From JACJYC01 sp964558465 (GTDB lineage Bacteria > Bacteroidota > Bacteroidia > Chitinophagales > Saprospiraceae), in contig CAZLEF010000145.1 in assembly GCA_964558465.1 (NCBI GenBank), positions 1 through 6,522 on the forward strand: a DNA stretch of 6,522 bases. The letters run 5' to 3'. The first letter of the stretch is position 1; every line of letters begins with the position of its first letter. The notes beneath the pieces were generated by a model. That model ran no database searches. It was given only the letters and a program-made list of their open reading frames with translations, and was not told where the DNA came from. Both the position numbers and the translations under genes were made by a program. This document shows, one piece after another, positions 5,515 through 6,522 of the stretch.

Positions 5515-6279
5515 ATGTTGTTAGCAAAACAGTGGTTGAGTAATGCACGGTCCGTAATGGATGAAATTGAAAACACCCAGATGGAAAACATCCGGAAAGC
5601 GGCGATGGTCATGGCTGATTCCATCGGCGCGGGCCGGTGGGTGCATACGTTCGGGTGTGGTCATGCCACGATTCCCGTCGAGGAAATGTACCCCCGGATC
5701 GGCGGTTTTGTCGGTTTTCATCCCATTGTTGAACTTCCGCTGACGTTTTTTACCAATATCACCGGCCAGATGGGGGTACACCAGTTTGTATTCCTGGAAC
5801 GGGTGGAAGGTTACGGAACGGAGATGATGAAAGGCCACAATTTTGATACGCGGGATTGTGTATGGATCTTTTCCCATTCCGGCATCAATGCCGTCAATAT
5901 CGACGTGGCGCTGGAGGCCAAAAGGCTGGGCATGAAGGTCATCGCGTACGGTTCGGTGGAAGGGGCCAGGGGTAAAACCACCCGGCATTCCAGCGGCAAA
6001 ACGCTTTTTGATATCGCCGACATCACCGTGGATACCTGTGCGCCTGCCGGCGATGCCGCCGTGCCGTTGGTCAACCACGTAGATAAAATAGGGCCGGTAT
6101 CCACCATGGCTTTTGTCACTACGGTTTGGATGACCGTCACGACAGTCGCCGAAATCCTGGCCGGCCGCGGAGAAAAATTGTATATCCACCCCTCTCACAA
6201 CGTCCCTGGCGATACCACTGCCAAAGAACGACTGGATGAGGCCCTGGCGGTGTATAAACAGCGGATTGCCGGCGTGTGA
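5515..6279 (+). CDS. SIS-domain sugar isomerase-like protein (UPF0309 type)
   Basis: This 254-residue cytoplasmic protein has an SIS (phosphosugar-binding) fold, related to the GmhA/MurQ-like SIS_2 group. After an N-terminal helix (1-38) comes HTFGCGHATIPVEEMYPRIGG (44-64), matching the GSGHS...EE(L/M)..R.GG loop of the family; then DCVWIFSHSGINAVNIDVALEAKRLGMKVIA (114-144), the second phosphosugar loop with S120/S122; then RHSSGKTLFDIADITVDTC (157-175) and GDAAV (179-183). The end YKQRI (247-251) fits the conserved Y..RI tail. Length is normal for UPF0309. In this copy the first loop reads G-C-G-H-A, so the usual Ser pair there is replaced by Cys48 and Ala51. The likely role is isomerisation or bond cleavage on a sugar phosphate, possibly the product of the ROK kinase. 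Start ATG 5515 follows an A-rich leader. Domain assignment is firm; reaction unknown. Confidence 0.9.
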   Translation: MLLAKQWLSNARSVMDEIENTQMENIRKAAMVMADSIGAGRWVHTFGCGHATIPVEEMYPRIGGFVGFHPIVELPLTFFTNITGQMGVHQFVFLERVEGYGTEMMKGHNFDTRDCVWIFSHSGINAVNIDVALEAKRLGMKVIAYGSVEGARGKTTRHSSGKTLFDIADITVDTCAPAGDAAVPLVNHVDKIGPVSTMAFVTTVWMTVTTVAEILAGRGEKLYIHPSHNVPGDTTAKERLDEALAVYKQRIAGV

Positions 6280-6290
6280 CCAGATCTGGT
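6279..6290. other. 12-bp perfect palindrome overlapping the SIS stop codon
   Basis: ACCAGATCTGGT is its own reverse complement and begins at the last base of the SIS stop codon. It could be a dimeric regulator site or part of a short hairpin, but it has no loop and there is no second copy in the window. It may be chance. Confidence 0.25.
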
Positions 6291-6315
6291 ATTGTGAATT
6301 TGTTTGATTTATTAA

Positions 6316-6364
6316 CCACTAAGGCCACTAAGGAACACTAAGTGTCTTTTAGTGTTCTTAGTGG
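6316..6364 (+). repeat. CCACTAAGG nonamer repeats with inverted copy forming a long hairpin after the SIS gene
   Basis: CCACTAAGG occurs twice in tandem (6316-6324, 6325-6333), followed by AACACTAAG (6334-6342). The words then recur inverted: CCACTAAGGAACACTAA (6325-6341) pairs with TTAGTGTTCTTAGTGG (6349-6364) with a 7-nt loop and a single bulged base. This makes a stem of about 16 pairs. It lies 45 nt after the SIS stop, where a transcription end or RNA-protecting structure would be expected. No T-run follows on either strand (TAAAAAAGATAAAAGA follows on +), so a classical intrinsic terminator is not supported. Confidence 0.7.
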
Positions 6365-6379
6365 TAAAAAAGATAAAAG

Positions 6380-6522
6380 ATGAAACCAACCAACCACATC
6401 GCCACATCGCTGCTGACCGCCCTATGCGTTCTGTTAGCGCCCAAATTTTCCATGTTGTTGAATGCCTCCCCCCATCTCCCCATCTCCAAGTCTCCCACTC
6501 ACCAAGTCGCCCGCGGTCGGGG
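6380..6522 (+). CDS. Possible N-terminus of a secreted or membrane protein (partial, runs off window)
   Basis: ATG 6380, after the A-rich GATAAAAG, opens a frame with no stop to the window edge (47 codons). It begins MKPTNHIATSLLTALCVLLA, which has a basic start and a hydrophobic core like a signal peptide, followed by PKFSMLLNA. From about residue 29 on, the translation (SPHLPISKSPTHQ...) comes from an octamer-periodic C-rich tract (6463-6518), the same kind of material that fills the gene-free gaps. Either a real gene has acquired repeat just after its signal peptide, or this is intergenic sequence with a chance open frame. I cannot decide within the window. Confidence 0.3.
   Translation, partial: MKPTNHIATSLLTALCVLLAPKFSMLLNASPHLPISKSPTHQVARGR
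6463..6518 (+). repeat. C-rich octamer-periodic tract at the right edge
   Basis: Cutting from 6471 every 8 bases gives CCCATCTC, CCCATCTC, CAAGTCTC, CCACTCAC, CAAGTCGC, CCGCGGTC; the preceding 6463-6470 TGCCTCCC also fits loosely. The first two are identical and later ones diverge while keeping phase. It is the third or fourth distinct octamer word in the window. It may continue beyond the edge. Confidence 0.6.

Noticed and set aside
1..6522. tRNA, rRNA or insertion-sequence transposase
   Set aside because: No cloverleaf-like sequence, rRNA segment or transposase-like protein was recognised on either strand.

Overview
This 6.5 kb window looks like part of a bacterial carbohydrate-utilisation locus. 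Every confident gene is on the + strand. It holds the last 36 codons of an unidentified gene, a short-chain dehydrogenase/reductase, a small membrane protein paired with a sodium:solute symporter, a ROK-family sugar kinase, an MFS permease of fucose-permease type, and a SIS-domain phosphosugar isomerase/hydrolase-like protein (UPF0309 type). A possible secreted-protein start runs off the right edge. Most starts lack a Shine-Dalgarno sequence and have A-rich leaders instead. Together with the gene content and the style of intergenic repeats, this suggests Bacteroidota, perhaps a Saprospiria-like environmental lineage. That is an inference, because no phylogenetic marker is present.

Layout: 1-112 is the end of an upstream gene; 104-156 a short repeat tract; 194-964 the SDR; 965-1310 a gene-free repeat block of G-rich decamers followed by pyrimidine-rich octamers, both interrupted by hairpins; 1311-3964 a tight run of small subunit, symporter and ROK kinase (gaps of 3 and 20 nt); 3965-4105 a repeat tract with two palindromes; 4106-5269 the MFS permease; 5270-5514 another repeat block; 5515-6279 the SIS protein; 6280-6379 a palindrome and a long hairpin; 6380-6522 a weak open frame with an octamer-periodic tail.

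Working model (inference): the symporter and the MFS permease import a sugar or sugar derivative, the ROK protein phosphorylates it (or its product), the SIS protein acts on the phosphosugar, and the SDR performs an NAD(P)-dependent oxidation or reduction. The substrate cannot be read from the sequence. The ROK protein lacks the usual GExGH and CxCGxxGC signature, so it is probably not an ordinary glucokinase.

The most unusual aspect is not a protein. All the main gaps are built from short degenerate tandem words of about 7-10 bp, with a different word in each gap. Most of these arrays are interrupted by GC-rich hairpin modules, some of which recur in different gaps with unrelated words around them. 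In three places the gene's own TGA stop codon lies inside a repeat word, and at the symporter gene four perfect-length octamers abut or form the first codons.
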